A stretch of DNA of 64,000 nt from Chamaea fasciata (lineage: Eukaryota; Chordata; Aves; Passeriformes; Sylviidae): assembly GCA_029207755.1 (NCBI GenBank), contig JARCOQ010000005.1:50929563-50993562 (forward strand), given 5' to 3'. Positions 39,865 through 51,800 of the stretch are shown here, in pieces. The position numbers and the translations under genes were made by a program. How positions within the stretch are numbered: the stretch's first letter is position 1; every line of letters starts with the position of its first letter. The notes under the pieces are model-generated. The model saw only the letters and a program-made list of their open reading frames with translations, was not told where the DNA came from and did no database searches.

Positions 39865-40015
39865 TTCTGCTGAAAAGATGGTGAGAACTAGATAACCACC
39901 AAAAAAGAAAGGACTGTATTTCCAGAAAGCAGGTGTCTGCAGTCCCAAGAGAACCAGCAGTAAGATCCCAAGGCAGGTAAATGCCTGGAGAACAGCTTGG
40001 GGGAAGATGTGGACT
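39865..40015 (-). other. Candidate minus-strand exon, two membrane helices (MS4A-like?)
   Basis: Open frame reading AVLQAFTCLGILLLVLLGLQ, then TPAFWKYSPFFFGGYLVLTI, then FSAE, stopping at a good donor (GTGAGG). In MS4A proteins a helix is followed by a PFWGG-like turn, a second helix and an Ala-Glu at an exon end, which is the likeness seen here. The match is by eye only. Confidence 0.22.
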
Positions 40016-40104
40016 AAAATGTCCTTTAAGAAACTGCTAAAGAATGTACTGTCTCCTACTCGAGAAAGGAGAAAAAAAGGTTGAGTAAATCTGACAAGCC
40101 ACAA

Positions 40105-41780
40105 ATTTCCCTACTGGTCTGAAATCATGAACAGGAATGGCACAGGAGATTACAAGTAGGTCAGATTACATAAAATAATATATTTTAAAAAACTAAATAA
40201 AAGAAAGAACAGCCAAGCAACAGAATAACTGGAACATAGAACAGTCCAAAAACATTTTATAACATTACTGACTGGAAGACAACAGGAAAAAAAATCCAAC
40301 AAAAAATCTGTGTCTTTGCTGGAAAGATTAGCATAAATTACATAATAAACACAAGATCAGCATCAAAAGGGTAAGAACTCAGAGCAGGAACTCCGAGCAG
40401 ACAGAGAAGGGGTTACAGACTACTTAATTTAGATTTTTTACTGTCACCTATAGGCTGGAACAAGCTGAGGTAGGCTGGTAGATATCCTGGAGAGCTCAGG
40501 AAAGATGGACAAGATTGAAGAAGACAGAGGAAATACAAGAGGACAAGAACATGGGAACTATTTTTAGTGAGCCTGACTTTAGCAGAAGAACAATACTCAG
40601 CAGTCACACAGCACTTAAAAAGGAAAAGAATAATAGTGTAGAATTCCAAAGGCAAATTATGTCACATCAAATCTTCTCTTACAATAGAGTGAGAGGCATT
40701 GTTAAAAGCAGAGGAGTTGGAGATGGCATACAGTCTGTGCTTTAAAAGGTTTTTATCTCACATGATCATTCTCACGAATAAGCTGAGGCAAGGACACTAT
40801 GAAATTAATGCAAAACCTGACAGAAAATCACAATACTTATTTGCAATTCAGTGTTAACCTGGGAAAATACATTATGTGTAATGCCAGATGAGAGGGAATG
40901 CTGAATGCTGGGATAGAGAGTAGGCTCTTTAAAACCTTCACCTCAAGGTGGGAAGGCTGTGAGCAGTGCAGGGGACAGGGCTAGTTAGAACTGAGAATAT
41001 TCCTGTTAAATTGAAACCCAAGGCTCCTACTTAAGTTAGTGAAAATGATATCTTTCAAATTAAAAATACTTGCACGGACATCTAATATGGACTTGTCTAA
41101 TTTGAGATACAGTCTTGAAAGGATTTTATATAAATGAATATTATTAATTTACCAAACTCAAGAATTTAAAATGATAAGCTGCCATAGCAATGTGTTGTAA
41201 CCTACTCATGTATTATAACAGGCTTATTTATTACTTACACACTATTTTTGCATGAAGAGGCACTGCTTTCTTCAGTGAACTTGAGGGATGAATGAGAAAA
41301 CTCTTCACAATCTTTTTTGCACCTCTATTACCTGGTGGTCTTACAAGCTATCATGCCATACAGTTCAAGCTCTGGTGGGCCAAGAAAATAATTCATTTCT
41401 TAATTAATTTTTCTATGACACTCATCACTTCCGTATCTATAGGCCAGATTCATTTAGATAGTGGGACTATTAATCCTTTCACCAACTTCCAATATGTTGA
41501 AGTTAGTTAATCCAGGCTTCCATTTTTCCCTGCAGGGAAGAACAGACCTTGCTAGAATGTGATTTATTAGGATGCTGCATAAAGGTCTATTGACAACCAA
41601 CAGCATCTAATGCATCTATATCATGGGCTATGAAATCCAGGGAAAATAATTGTGTTTTATTGCAAAATACTGGCTGTTACTGTGGATGGGATACCTCTAT
41701 CCTCCAAAGCACACAACTGCAGAAAGGGAAAAGCTCAACCAATGAGCAGCACCTGAGACTGCCATAAAACAAGGTCACAC
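40105..41780. other. Intergenic stretch, nothing recognised
   Basis: AT-rich unique sequence. A minus-strand open frame at 40413-40655 is hydrophobic at its start but has no recognisable motif. Confidence 0.5.
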
Positions 41781-41782
41781 CA

Positions 41783-41850
41783 TCAAATCACAGAATATCC
41801 TGGTTTGGGAGGGACCCGCAAGGATCATGGAGTCCAGCTCTTCCCAAACC
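41783..41850 (-). mobile_element. Short CR1 3'-end fragment
   Basis: Reverse-oriented CR1 terminus (AATCACAGAATATCCTGGTT, then GGGAGGGACCCGCAAGGATC), about 65 bp, with the following sequence decayed. Confidence 0.65.
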
Positions 41851-42299
41851 AAAAGTAATCCTGACAAATAAGGGGAAGTTGCCTGAAAGCCAGAAGTTAA
41901 GCAAAATAATCACCTTAGTTCAGAGCAGCACCAAGGAGTGGCTGCTACTGAAAGCACATGGGACTTAAAACTGTGCCCTCAGCTGCAGGATATCGCTGTC
42001 AAAGAGCTGCACCATGGCCCTGGTGTGTGCATGAACAGACAGAAGGTCTGGAAGGAGCAGCCATGATCCCACAGGGCAGAAAAGGGCTGGCACAGTGAAG
42101 GCTTCTGGAACTGGGAAATACATACTGTGAGTCCCTCCACAATCCTTTATTAACAACTGCAATGAGCCAAAAGGACAAAACTGGAAAGCCAGCACTGGCC
42201 CAGAGGTCTTGTTGCCTTAGGAGTTTGTTATTTTTAAGAGTCCCCAGGATGTGTTAATACCCAGATATTTGATGTTCCCTTAACAAATTTAGAGCACCT

Positions 42300-42705
42300 C
42301 TCCAGTGAGAAAACACTGAGAGAATTGGGATTGTTCAGCTTGGGGGAGAGAAGCTATGGGGTGACCTCATTGTGGCCTTCCAGTGAAGGGAACCTACAGG
42401 AAAGATGCAGAGAGACTCTTGACAAGGGCCCGGAGTGACAGGATAAGGGGGAATGGCTTCACACTGACAGAGAGTAGGGTTAGGTTGGCTATTGGGAAGA
42501 AATTGTTCCCTGTGAGGGTGGTGGGGCCCTGGCACAGGTTGCCCAGAGCACCTGTGGCTGCTCCATCCCTGGAAGTGTCCAAGGCCGGGTTGGATGGGGC
42601 TCTGAGCAAGCTGGGCTAGTGGAAGGTGTCCCTGCCCATGGCAGGGGGACTGGAATGAGATGGCCTTTAATGTCCCTTCTAACTCAAGCCGTTCCCTGTT
42701 TCTCG
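42300..42705 (+). mobile_element. CR1 LINE 3' region next to the CpG island
   Basis: About 400 bp in sense orientation, from a GGGATTGTTCAGCTTGGGGG-type block to a GGCCTTTAATGTCCCTTCTA-type end. It lies directly against the CpG island of the zinc-finger gene. Confidence 0.92.
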
Positions 42706-43160
42706 GATGATGAAACTCACTCCGGGCAGGAGCGCCGGGATGTGCCGGGAAGAGCCGGCGGCACCGGGGAGCAGCCGCAGCGGGGCCGGGGCGAAGCGAA
42801 GGGCGCGCAGGGCAGGGAGGCGAGCGGGGCCCGGAGCCGGGCAGGCTCGGGAGAGGGCGGAGCGGCCCCGCGGGAGGGATTAAGGCTGGCCGGAAACACG
42901 AGGGCAGGTGAGGAGGCTGAGGCGGGCCCGCAGCACGAGGGATGGTCGGCGCTTCCCAGGGAGACTCAGTGTGGGAAAAGGCGCTTCTTATCACGCTGGT
43001 CTCTGGGTGAAGCTCACGACTCACCCGGCTTCACGTCTTTGCGGAGGGCTGCCCTCTCTGTCCCCGGGGGGCTCAGTAGCACGGGCAGGTTTGCTGCTCC
43101 TAGGCCGGGGGCTGCCAAAGTCCGCCTTCCCCCATCTGCTCCCGTCCGCTGGAAAAGGTT
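42706..43160 (+). promoter_or_regulatory. CpG island, probable promoter of the zinc-finger gene
   Basis: The only long CpG-dense, GC-rich stretch in the window, directly upstream of the first coding exon of the zinc-finger gene. It begins just after the 3' end of a CR1 copy, so that repeat abuts the promoter. The exact start site is not visible. Confidence 0.75.
42740..42907 (+). other. Probable untranslated first exon of the zinc-finger gene
   Basis: A donor (CAG before GTGAGG) ends at 42907 inside the CpG island. The first coding exon at 43189 opens directly after a TCTTCCAG acceptor, which implies an upstream exon. The 5' limit given is a guess. If transcription instead began downstream, this exon would not exist. 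Confidence 0.4.
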
Positions 43161-43188
43161 CCCCACTCCTTGTCCTCTCCTCTTCCAG

Positions 43189-43261
43189 ATGGAGCCAGCG
43201 TTGGAGTCCGTACTTTCCAGTCTTCAGAGCCCCAGGAGGAGTGATGGTGGAGGACATCCAG
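43189..43261 (+). CDS. Zinc-finger gene, coding exon 1 (start codon)
   Basis: 73 nt between acceptor TCTTCCAG and donor GTGAGT. ATG is the first codon of the exon: MEPALESVLSSLQSPRRSDG onward. Phase 1 out, which joins exactly to the finger exon as a glycine codon. The frame is also open upstream, so the ATG is chosen because the acceptor abuts it. Confidence 0.65.
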
Positions 43262-46200
43262 GTGAGTTGTAAGCTCTTGCTAGTTAAATCCTGCAGGGCA
43301 GTGTGGTGCCGGCATTCCATCCCCGGGATGCCATGGGGTTCCCCCCTGGGATGCCACGCTAGGCCGAGGCAAGGCTGCAGGGGCTCTTTGGGTTTTTTTC
43401 TGCTGGGGTTTTCCAGCACCTCTTCTAAAGCAAGACAATACAGTTCATTAGGAGCCAAGGGCAGCCAGCACACTTCCCTTTTCCGGGGTTTCTCACAGGT
43501 GAGGAGGGTCTAAGGGAGTTGTGGAGCTGCATCCAAAGTGTGTTAGTGCCCAGCCCTGGGTGTGGGTGGGAATGGAGGGTTCTGTGGTTCCCTGTCACTG
43601 TCAGGGACCTGCAAGGCTCTCGGGGAACAGTCAGCCTTGTGGTGATAGCATGAGGGATGAGTGCTCCTGCCAGAGAGAGCCTTCTTCATCTCTCTGGGAG
43701 AAAGCTCCCTCTTGGGTGTAATTCCTTGACGTAAGAGAGAGGAGTCCCTCTCTCAGCAAGTTTGCCTATTTTATTACTGCTATTTAGCTGTTGGTACCCG
43801 TGTCCATGCAAACAGAGCATTTTGCCTCTTCAAAGACACGTTACTTATGAATTTTGTTCCATTGTATCATAGAGGTAGGACTGAAATTGCCCTGCAGAGT
43901 TTTATCTTGAATGTAGAAAGCCTGGTTTGGTTTTTAGTGGATTAAACAAACTTTTTTTGTGTTAAATGTGTGAGTATTATTTTAGTGCTAGATCAAAGAT
44001 GCTAATTGCTAAAGCGTCTGCTTGAATTAATAGTAAACACCTGAAGTTGCTTGCAACAATCAACCTTGGTTAAGTATTTATTAGGTGATCCTTATAATTC
44101 TGTTAATACTGAACAGCTGTAAATATAAGATCTACCATCTGAATATGATACCTAGAGCTTACTGTGGGGTGTATGATGGTGCATATACCCTTGTGAAATA
44201 AACGGTGCATTCTTTAGAAAAGAAGGGGACACGTTTTAATATTTCTGGTGAGTTTCTTCAGAATGCAATTTATTTAGCTTGTCATATTAAAGAAAGTAAA
44301 TATTATGTTTAGGTCTAGCTATGAAAAGAGATTGTAATAGTTAATTGGGAATTAGCAGATTTTTTTAATCAGTAAAGTGCCCTTTGACTTCTGATGCATA
44401 AATATACAGATCCTTATAATCCTTACAAGTGTTGTTGTGATGGAGAAAAAAAAAACCCTGGTGTGCCAACCTACCAAAGACATAATTTCACTTTTTTTTT
44501 TTTTTTTTTTTTGGTAAATATGAACTGGCACAAGTGAGAAACAACCTAAATCTCCCTGCTAGTCTTGCCTACTGAAGGTTACATGGGCTCTTTCGTGCTG
44601 AAAGATCCCCACCCAAATACCCAGCTTTGAAACAGTGTGTTAATGATAATTTAGCAGGCTGGAAAGCTTTAGAGCTAAGCTTGCAGGAACAAATAGCTGA
44701 AAGTAGATATTTGGGATGGGTGAGATGCTTCAACATATTCCTTTCCTTCCTTCCTCTTGGCAGTCTTCATTTTGCCATTCTCTGAAGGGAAGAAGTACGA
44801 GGAAGTGGGGAGAGGAAGGAAGAGAAGAGGAACATTCCTTCCCTTTCTCTTCTTCCCTTTGGCACTTTTTTCCCCCCTTCTTGTCTCAGTCTTTAGAATT
44901 TCCATTCCTCTTTGGGAAAAGGGAATCTGGTGGAAGCTGAAGGTAGGCCTAAGAGATTGAGTTATTTTACAAGGAGCAGCTTTTCTACCTCAGGGAAAGA
45001 GGAGTGTTATTGAGACGGGTCTCTTACTCCATCAGGAGACTGTGTTTTGGGGGACAGTGAGAAGAAGGGCTTCCCTGAAGAGCTTAAGCAGGAAGAACTG
45101 CCTCAGGTGTGTGAAGCCCAGAGCCCAGAGCAAGGAGCAGCCTGTGATGATTCCCCTCATCAAAAAACAGACTCCAGGAAGGTCATCCTCAACACTGATG
45201 GCCACAAGCTGCACGGGGAAGAGAAACCCTTCAAGTGTCCAGAATGCGGGACAGGCTTCAAGGGGCACTGCAGGCTCCTGACCCACCTGCAAATCCACAC
45301 GAGAGAAAAGCTATTTGTGTGTGCAGAATGTGGGAAGAGCTTCAGCAGGAAGGCCAACCTGGTGATTCACCAGAGAGTCCATACAGGGGAGAGTCCATAC
45401 AAGTGCAAGGAATGTGAGAAAACCTTCAGCCGTGCCTCGAGCCTCCTTGCTCACCACAAAACGCATCTGAAAAAGAAAACCTTTTCCTGCACCATCTGCA
45501 GAAAGAACTTCAGTAGGAACACAGCTCTGCTGCGGCATCAGAAAGTCCATATAGATGAGAAGCCCTGTAGGCATTCAGAGCATGGAAATAGCTTCGGTGT
45601 GAGCTCAGACTTCATCAGACACCAACACCTGGGAGAGAGACCCAGTGAACACATGGCAGGTAACTGAATTAAGTTGTGTTTATTTCATGTTATACAGAAT
45701 CTCAGGGGATATATGAAATATTCTGGTCTCTGTTTCCTCCTAAACAATTTTCCCTCTTTGCTCTGGATATGAGTGTTGGGAGTTGATTGATTTGGTTTTG
45801 ATACTTCCCCCCCCCCCCCCCCCCCCCCCCCATCTCTGCATTTATCTCTGCCATCTGAGGAAGTTACTTGAAAAAGCTGAAGTTGAAATTTAGGTGTTAC
45901 CATGGAGGTTGCCTGTGCCTGGCATCTTAGGCTCCCCAGAGCTCTCACATCCCATTAATAATAAAGATCTCACTAATTCCTGCTTCATAGTGTTGCCTGA
46001 TGACTAGCCTTAGATCTTTAGAAGTGCTCAGCCATCAAAATGCTAAGCTTAGGGAGATGCAAGGAATTTTGACTTGCAAAAGGCTGTAAAAAGTGCTTTG
46101 GTCATCTCAAGCAGCTAATTTTTGTTATATATGGATATTGGATCCTAGATTTTGTTGTCTGCAGTGGGATATTCTTAGCACAGGCTGTCAGACAAAGGGA

Positions 46201-47630
46201 TTGTTTCAAGTGGAGAGTTTTTTGGATTTTGGAATATTTTGTGTTGTAGTAATGACCTGAAACTCAGGGATAAAAACTGGCATTGTGGAGTGTTTTTCCC
46301 TGTTGTTGTACCTTTACCTGGGTAGTCCCTTTATCCTTGGTCAAAAATGTTTTAAGTTTTCAGCTTGGGTCTTGCCGAGACACCCACAGAATTGTTGTGG
46401 GTGTTGGCATGAGAAGCAGGTGTTTTGTGTGTGAGGTTTTTCTTTGGGTTTTGTGGTTGGTTTGTTTGGAGTTGTTTTACTTGTTTTTGTTTGTTTGTTT
46501 CTTCTGGAGGGGGGAAAAGAAGAGCCTTTCACCTTTACAATGGGAGTAATGATGAAATTGTAAGTTTGTGATAGAATCACAAAAGTGAATTCTTAATGAA
46601 GGGTTTGAGGCCTCTCAGTCCATAGATACAGAGAAGTGGCCTAGAAACCCTAAGAACTGAACCTTATGCTCCTGAAGCTTGTATTCTTTCTTCATGGCTT
46701 TTACAAGATGAGCTTATAATTTCTGAAGAAGTCTCATTTTTGCCCTGTCAGTTGGACACTGAGTAGTATCAGATTAGTCTATCACTGTATCTGCATCTAA
46801 ATAAAGCATGCAAGTACAAACCTATTTGTACTAAATCTCAGCTGCCCTTTTCCTTAACAGATTCCTTGCTCCAGATTTGTTTCCTCCTTTCCCTTTCCTC
46901 ACCGCCCCCCCCCAAAAAAAAAACAACCCACCAAAACCCCTGTATCTGCCTATTCTTTGGTTTTGCTTTAGTTTGGACCACTGTGTGACTTGAATGAAGT
47001 TTGAATTTTAAGATGAGAGTGAGAGGAAGGGTTGTTGCTGAGCTGCCACGTTTGGAATACGGACCTTGCAATTCTTGACTTGGCAGTGTCTTCCTTTTAG
47101 ATGCAAACCGACCTGAATTTACATCTCTGCGTCAGAAAGAAGAGCAAAAGTGTGCAAAGGAAAGTGGGAGGGATCACTGGAATCTTGTTTCTGAAGAGTG
47201 TAAGTATAAAAAGACTTATAAACTGCCTCATGTGTTTACATAGCAGGCATTAACATTCGCTTCTCTTTGTACAGTGAAGAAAATGAGGGAAAATATGGAT
47301 ATGCTTCTCCTGAATCAGCAAAGTCAGCTGCAGGTGCTTCAGGAAATTCAGAAGCAACTGAATACACTGCTCCCAGCCAATGCTCTCCTGAATTCCAATG
47401 TTTATAGCTTAGGACTCCTGCTAGGACAGCAGGCAGCTGCTGCAGCATCCATTTCTTGCCCCCTTCTTAATCCCAGCAGTCTCCTCTCCTGTAAAGGTTC
47501 CAGTGCATTATCCCTTTCATCTGCCTCTGGAGCTCTGCCAGCACCTCAGCTCCCAGTCTCTCAAGATCCTGTGGCTTCTGCAGCTTGCTCAGCATTGTGC
47601 TGTGAATGTGTCCAGTGTAAACATGTGTGA
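43189..47630 (+). CDS. C2H2 zinc-finger protein with C-terminal coiled coil (4 coding exons)
   Basis: Exons 43189-43261, 45036-45659, 47101-47199 and 47275-47630 join in one frame, giving 383 residues. Split codons rebuild Gly, Asp and Leu. The short N-terminus starts MEPALESVLSSLQS. Fingers follow at about residues 92-112, 120-140, 148-168 and 176-196, each CxxC-12-HxxxH with TGE/REK-type linkers. A fifth unit near 205-225 has both Cys replaced by His and is degenerate. The tail has a Leu/Gln-rich stretch (MRENMDMLLLNQQSQLQVLQ onward) that looks like a dimerising coiled coil, then a Ser/Ala-rich end. The expected role is nuclear DNA binding. There is no KRAB, SCAN or BTB box. I do not recognise the specific gene. 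The finger exon is certain; the other exons rest on splice sites and phase. Confidence 0.82.
43262..45035 (+). other. Zinc-finger gene intron 1
   Basis: About 1.8 kb of unique AT-rich sequence with a T-run at 44492-44512. The stretch near 44.7-44.95 kb is purine/pyrimidine-biased. No coding segment recognised. Confidence 0.6.
44492..44512. repeat. T homopolymer in the zinc-finger gene
   Basis: About 21 T in intron 1 of the zinc-finger gene. Confidence 0.9.
45036..45659 (+). CDS. Zinc-finger gene, finger exon
   Basis: 624 nt, phase 1 in and 1 out. Acceptor TCCATCAG, donor GTAACT. Encodes an acidic linker (KKGFPEELKQEELPQVCEAQ onward), four canonical C2H2 fingers and one degenerate finger. 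Reading through the donor would stop after Gly-Asn, so an isoform ending here is possible. Confidence 0.92.
45660..47100 (+). other. Zinc-finger gene intron 2
   Basis: About 1.4 kb with a 25-nt C homopolymer at 45807-45831, a G/T-rich stretch near 46.43-46.50 kb, and a C9-A10 run at 46905-46923. Nothing coding recognised. Confidence 0.6.
45807..45831. repeat. C25 homopolymer
   Basis: Twenty-five C in intron 2 of the zinc-finger gene, 150 bp after the finger exon. G-rich on the other strand; length is likely uncertain in assemblies. Confidence 0.92.
47101..47199 (+). CDS. Zinc-finger gene, linker exon
   Basis: 99 nt, phase 1 on both sides, between TTCCTTTTAG and GTAAGT. Encodes ANRPEFTSLRQKEEQKCAKE onward, charged and without a recognised domain. 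Confidence 0.7.
47275..47630 (+). CDS. Zinc-finger gene, last coding exon (coiled coil)
   Basis: 356 nt, phase 1 in, after TTTGTACAG, ending in TGA. Encodes KKMRENMDMLLLNQQSQLQ then VLQEIQKQLNTLLPANALLN, whose regularly spaced Leu/Met residues suggest a coiled coil, then an Ala/Ser/Leu-rich and Cys-containing end. Similar tails occur in some other vertebrate DNA-binding proteins, where they support self-association. Confidence 0.75.
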
Positions 47631-48880
47631 CTGTTCTGGACTGTTTTGTCACTTGGGGCAGGTGACTTCTGGGCTGTGGTGTTGCAGTTGTTGTACCTGT
47701 GAAGGTGCTGACTGCACACTCAGATGCATCAGCAAGCAGCAGTTGATCAAATCCGTGCCCTGTAGCCTGCAGGGATTTTGGCTGGGAATGACCTTTGTCG
47801 AGGCAGCTCAAGAGATCGTTATCACTGGGGTGCAGTGAAGTACAACATTCATACACAAGATAATGCATCAAACTTGAGTGTATTTTTTACCTGATATGTC
47901 TTTCAGCATGTACTTGGGTGATTGTACCTCTCCTAATGAGTTGAAACTAATGATAAAGTCCTCAGGGATGATTTAAGTATCTCCTGTTAAGTCTGATTTA
48001 TGTAGAGGGAAGCAACATGCTCATGTAAAGATGTTCAGTTTAACAGCATCCCTATTCCCAGTGTCTGCTTGCAAAAGTTTCCTTCCTTTAGGAAGTCTTT
48101 AAATTAGCTGTCCTTGACTTAGCTGATTCTCAGGCCAGCAGCACTGCTGAAAATAGAAAACAAATACTTTCTGCTTTTTGTTTGAAAAACAACCCACCCC
48201 CCCAAAAAAAAACCCCCAAAAAACCCAAAACCTGAAAACACAAACCAAAAATCCCTCAACAAAATACTACATTTCAAGTGTACCTTACTTACCAAGAGTT
48301 CATGAGGAAAAGCCAAGTGGGTTTATAGGGCACTTGTTCTTTTGTTCAAAGGTGAACTCAGTTGAGCCTGGGTTTAGGTGCTCTTGTCATATCCTGTTTG
48401 GACTATTACATGGTTTTGGCTGTTATGTACTAATTTGGGGTAGGAGTAGGGTAGATAATGAACACTGAGAGGCTCAAGTGTTACATCTTGTGAAAACAGA
48501 AGAGGAAACAATTTTTTTTTCTTTGTTTTTCTTTTTTTTTTTTTTTTCTTCTTCCTGTAGGACTCAGACATTGGGCCTGTCAGGGTTGGAAAGTGCAGTT
48601 TTAAGACATGTTGGTCTGGTCTACCTTGTTCCATCAGTGGCAGACTTGGGGCAGTCTCAGAACCTTTAAGCTTCAAAAGTGCGAAAAAAGCTCCTTTACC
48701 TTTGAATTAGGATAAAGAAACTTTGGGGCGTGTACCTTTGCCAAAAAATCTTTCTCTTGAACTGATGCTGTGTTTGTGCATGGTTGGTTTTGTGGTTTGT
48801 AGTTGTGTTTTTTATGTTACCTTGTTAAAAGGATGCACTCCTAGTAATTAATAAAATAAAGTTTAGATTTTAGGAATGGG
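47631..48880 (+). other. Zinc-finger gene 3' untranslated region
   Basis: Non-coding stretch from the stop to just beyond overlapping AATAAA signals at 48850-48855 and 48855-48860. Contains A/C-rich and T-rich runs near 48.19 and 48.51-48.55 kb. Confidence 0.6.
48850..48860 (+). terminator. Poly(A) signals of the zinc-finger gene
   Basis: Two overlapping AATAAA hexamers about 1.2 kb after the stop, with T/G-containing sequence following. They are good candidates for the transcript end. Confidence 0.55.
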
Positions 48881-51800
48881 AAACACTGGTTCTCTTAACA
48901 AGTCTTCTTGTTGACAGAATGTCACATTCTGTCCCAAAGCTAAAACTGGGACCAGGTATGTCAGTTCTGCTGTGTGACTAGACTGTGAAAATCACACCCT
49001 CGTTTCTACTGTGTGGCATTTTGGATTAGTCTTAACTCATCAGGATATTAATTTAAGCCAAATTAAGAGGCCTTAAAAGACATCCTTTCAATGTGATCTT
49101 GTGCTGGTATCTTTGACCTCTAATTTCTATCAGTAGAGCATTTCAGAATCCTGTGCCTCCAGGCTTCAGTAAGAGTTGCTACTGTTCCATGGAAACTCAG
49201 GGGTATTGTTCATAACTTTTTATGGTGTTTGTCACTCTGCATAAAGCAGAATCCCTCATTAAATCAATGGCTAAAGTCTATATTTCAGTTGGATTTATGG
49301 TGTTCATTATTAAAATGTTCCACATCTGTTAGGAATGAATCTTTAGTGAGTTTTTGTCCTTCCTAAAAATTTTATGTAGAGGTGGCCCCTGGGAGTCCAA
49401 GGCCAGCCAGAGCTGTTGGTCCTGGCAGCTTTTGTCTGGGTTTTCCCTTTCTCTGCTGATCACAAATCTGGAGATGTCCTGGCTCCATTTTCTTCTCTTT
49501 GAATTATAATAATAACAACAGAATGGTACAAGTATAAGAAATAATTATCTGAAAATACAGGAAATTGAGGGCAATTTTTTGAGAAGCAGCTGGAATTCCA
49601 GATCTCTAAAACTGGCACTAATTTACCCAATTTTGCTTTTAACCTGTCAATCTTTAGAAGCATTTTCTTTTCATCAGAGAAAAATAAAATAACTCATGAA
49701 GTTGTTAAGCTGACAGCAGGAGAGAATTTTGAAAAAGTTTGCTGATTCAAGTGCATCTGAAGAAATTATGCACTCAGGCAGGTAATTGAGGTGTTTCTGT
49801 TGTGAATAGAAGTTTCTGAAGCTGGTAGCTGTGTGGAGGTCAACAAGTAGAATAATAAAAAAAGAACTAACAGATAATCCCCTATTACACCTTAATCACA
49901 CAATTTATTATGGCAAGATAACTCTGGAAGGAGGGCCAACGTGAAATATTAATCCTGGATGACATTTAGGAAGTCTTAATGTGGATCCATGAATTTAAAG
50001 ATTGATGTGGTTGGTGGCCCAGCAGTCTTTAAAGGTTTTTAGCTTTGTTAATCTGGACTGGATCCTGATTTCTTCATTGTGTAAGACAAGGCTAATTCTT
50101 TCAGCTAAGTTACATTGTGGATTTTGTAATGTGGTTGCATATAAGACATGAATTAATTATATTCTAAAAGTTACAAAGGTCTTCAGCCCAAAGTTTTTAG
50201 GGCTGAAAAAAGAGAAAGCTTTGGGGTACTTCTTCATTAGTGGTGATGGGGAAGACACCTCCACTCTGCATCAGTTAACTTTTGGGATTTTCTGCTACTC
50301 TGCAGGAAAAAAAAGGCAAGTTTTGCCTTGACCCACAGCTGTTAAAAGGAGTTAGGTTCTCAACACACCCAAAAGCAAGATTAAAACACAAATGAGATTA
50401 TATGGTGGGATCCAAAGCAATCATTCACCTTTTTTTTTTTTTTTTATGAAGGAGGAAAGAAAGAGGAAAAAATAGAAAAGTAGAAAATGCCAAGGATAAA
50501 AAAGTGTATTATCATGCACTTAAGTAGGCTAATGCCAACATTTAAAAATACAAATCCAGTGACAGTTGCAATTCCAACTCATGGTCACCATTTTCTCCAT
50601 CCTGTAAGCCCTAAAGGCCTTGGCAGGATGGTAACCCATGATCCAGGTTCAAATCCACCAAACCAGGCTTGGTTGCATAGACTGAAATAATTCTCCACCT
50701 TGATCACTTACTTCTTTTGCTTTAGCTTGTGCCTTCTCCTCAGAGGATAAGGCACTATGGATAGTAGTGTAACACTCAGTTCCAGATAAATTCAGCATGT
50801 TCCTATATATTCCCTTTTCACTTTAGACAGTGCAGTAGCTGTATATGGGGTATCTTTTGTGGTAATTTGAGATGTTTCATCTTCCAAACCCTCATTCAGT
50901 TTTAACAAGAGGTCGTCATGGAACAAGCGCTTTGTCAAGTTGCTTGTGCAGGAATTCCAACTCAGAGTGTGAAGATGTTGTGGTTTCTTTAGGCAGCCTT
51001 GGTTCTCATTCATCATCCCCTTCTCTTGTTAATCTCTCTGAAAAATTGAGCCAAATCATAAAACTTGAAACAACAGCAAGGGAAGGAGCTGTGCATTTGC
51101 CCTTCACTTACTCAGAGCTTAAACAGAGGACAGAGACAAGGCTGTGGTGCAACTCATCCTCCCTGATGAAGATCATATGGCAGGATCTAGGTGATCTTTG
51201 AAGTCACTTCCAACCCAGGCCAAAGTGGTGCTTTTCCATCTCAGCAGAGCTATCTGGAATGTGCAGGTGCCCAAGATCTCATGGCATGGTCACCAGACGA
51301 TAACAAATTCATCAGCTTGAGTATTATATACAGTTCTTTCTTTCCTTAACAAGCAGGACTTACAGCCAAAATAACTTTTTCCTCTCAAAATCAGTGGTTC
51401 AGTCTAATTTCAGCAGCAATATGTGAAAAACCCAGCAGGTGGGGATCTACAACTGTGTTTTATTTATACAACAGCAGTTTCTTGGGGACCTTGAACTGGG
51501 CAGAGGCAGCTGTACTTCAATACTGTACAAATACAAAGTGAAACGGTGTTTCCTGTCACAAACAACTTTCAGTCTAGAGCAGCATTAATGCAATTCCCTC
51601 AAATGGGAAGCCCTTTCATAGAGAATAAACTCCAGCATGATTTATTGCATGATTTTGCCTTTTTGTAATTGAATGTGGCCCAATTTTCAGCTTTCCAAAA
51701 TCTCCAGGATGAAAGAGAGCCCACCACATTCCCAAGAAAACGAAGGAATTGCAGAAAGCATAGTTACACACAGTTTGGCTGTTGGAATGGATGCTTCCTG

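Noticed and set aside
42335..43024. Minus-strand open frame of 229 codons
   Set aside because: It reads antisense through a CR1 copy and the GC-rich CpG island, where stop codons are rare. Its Pro/Arg-rich composition is typical of that.
50617..50656. tRNA-like box B (GGTTCAAATCC) with a TGGCAGGATGG upstream
   Set aside because: The two boxes are only about 27 bases apart, too close for a tRNA, and no acceptor or anticodon stem can be formed.
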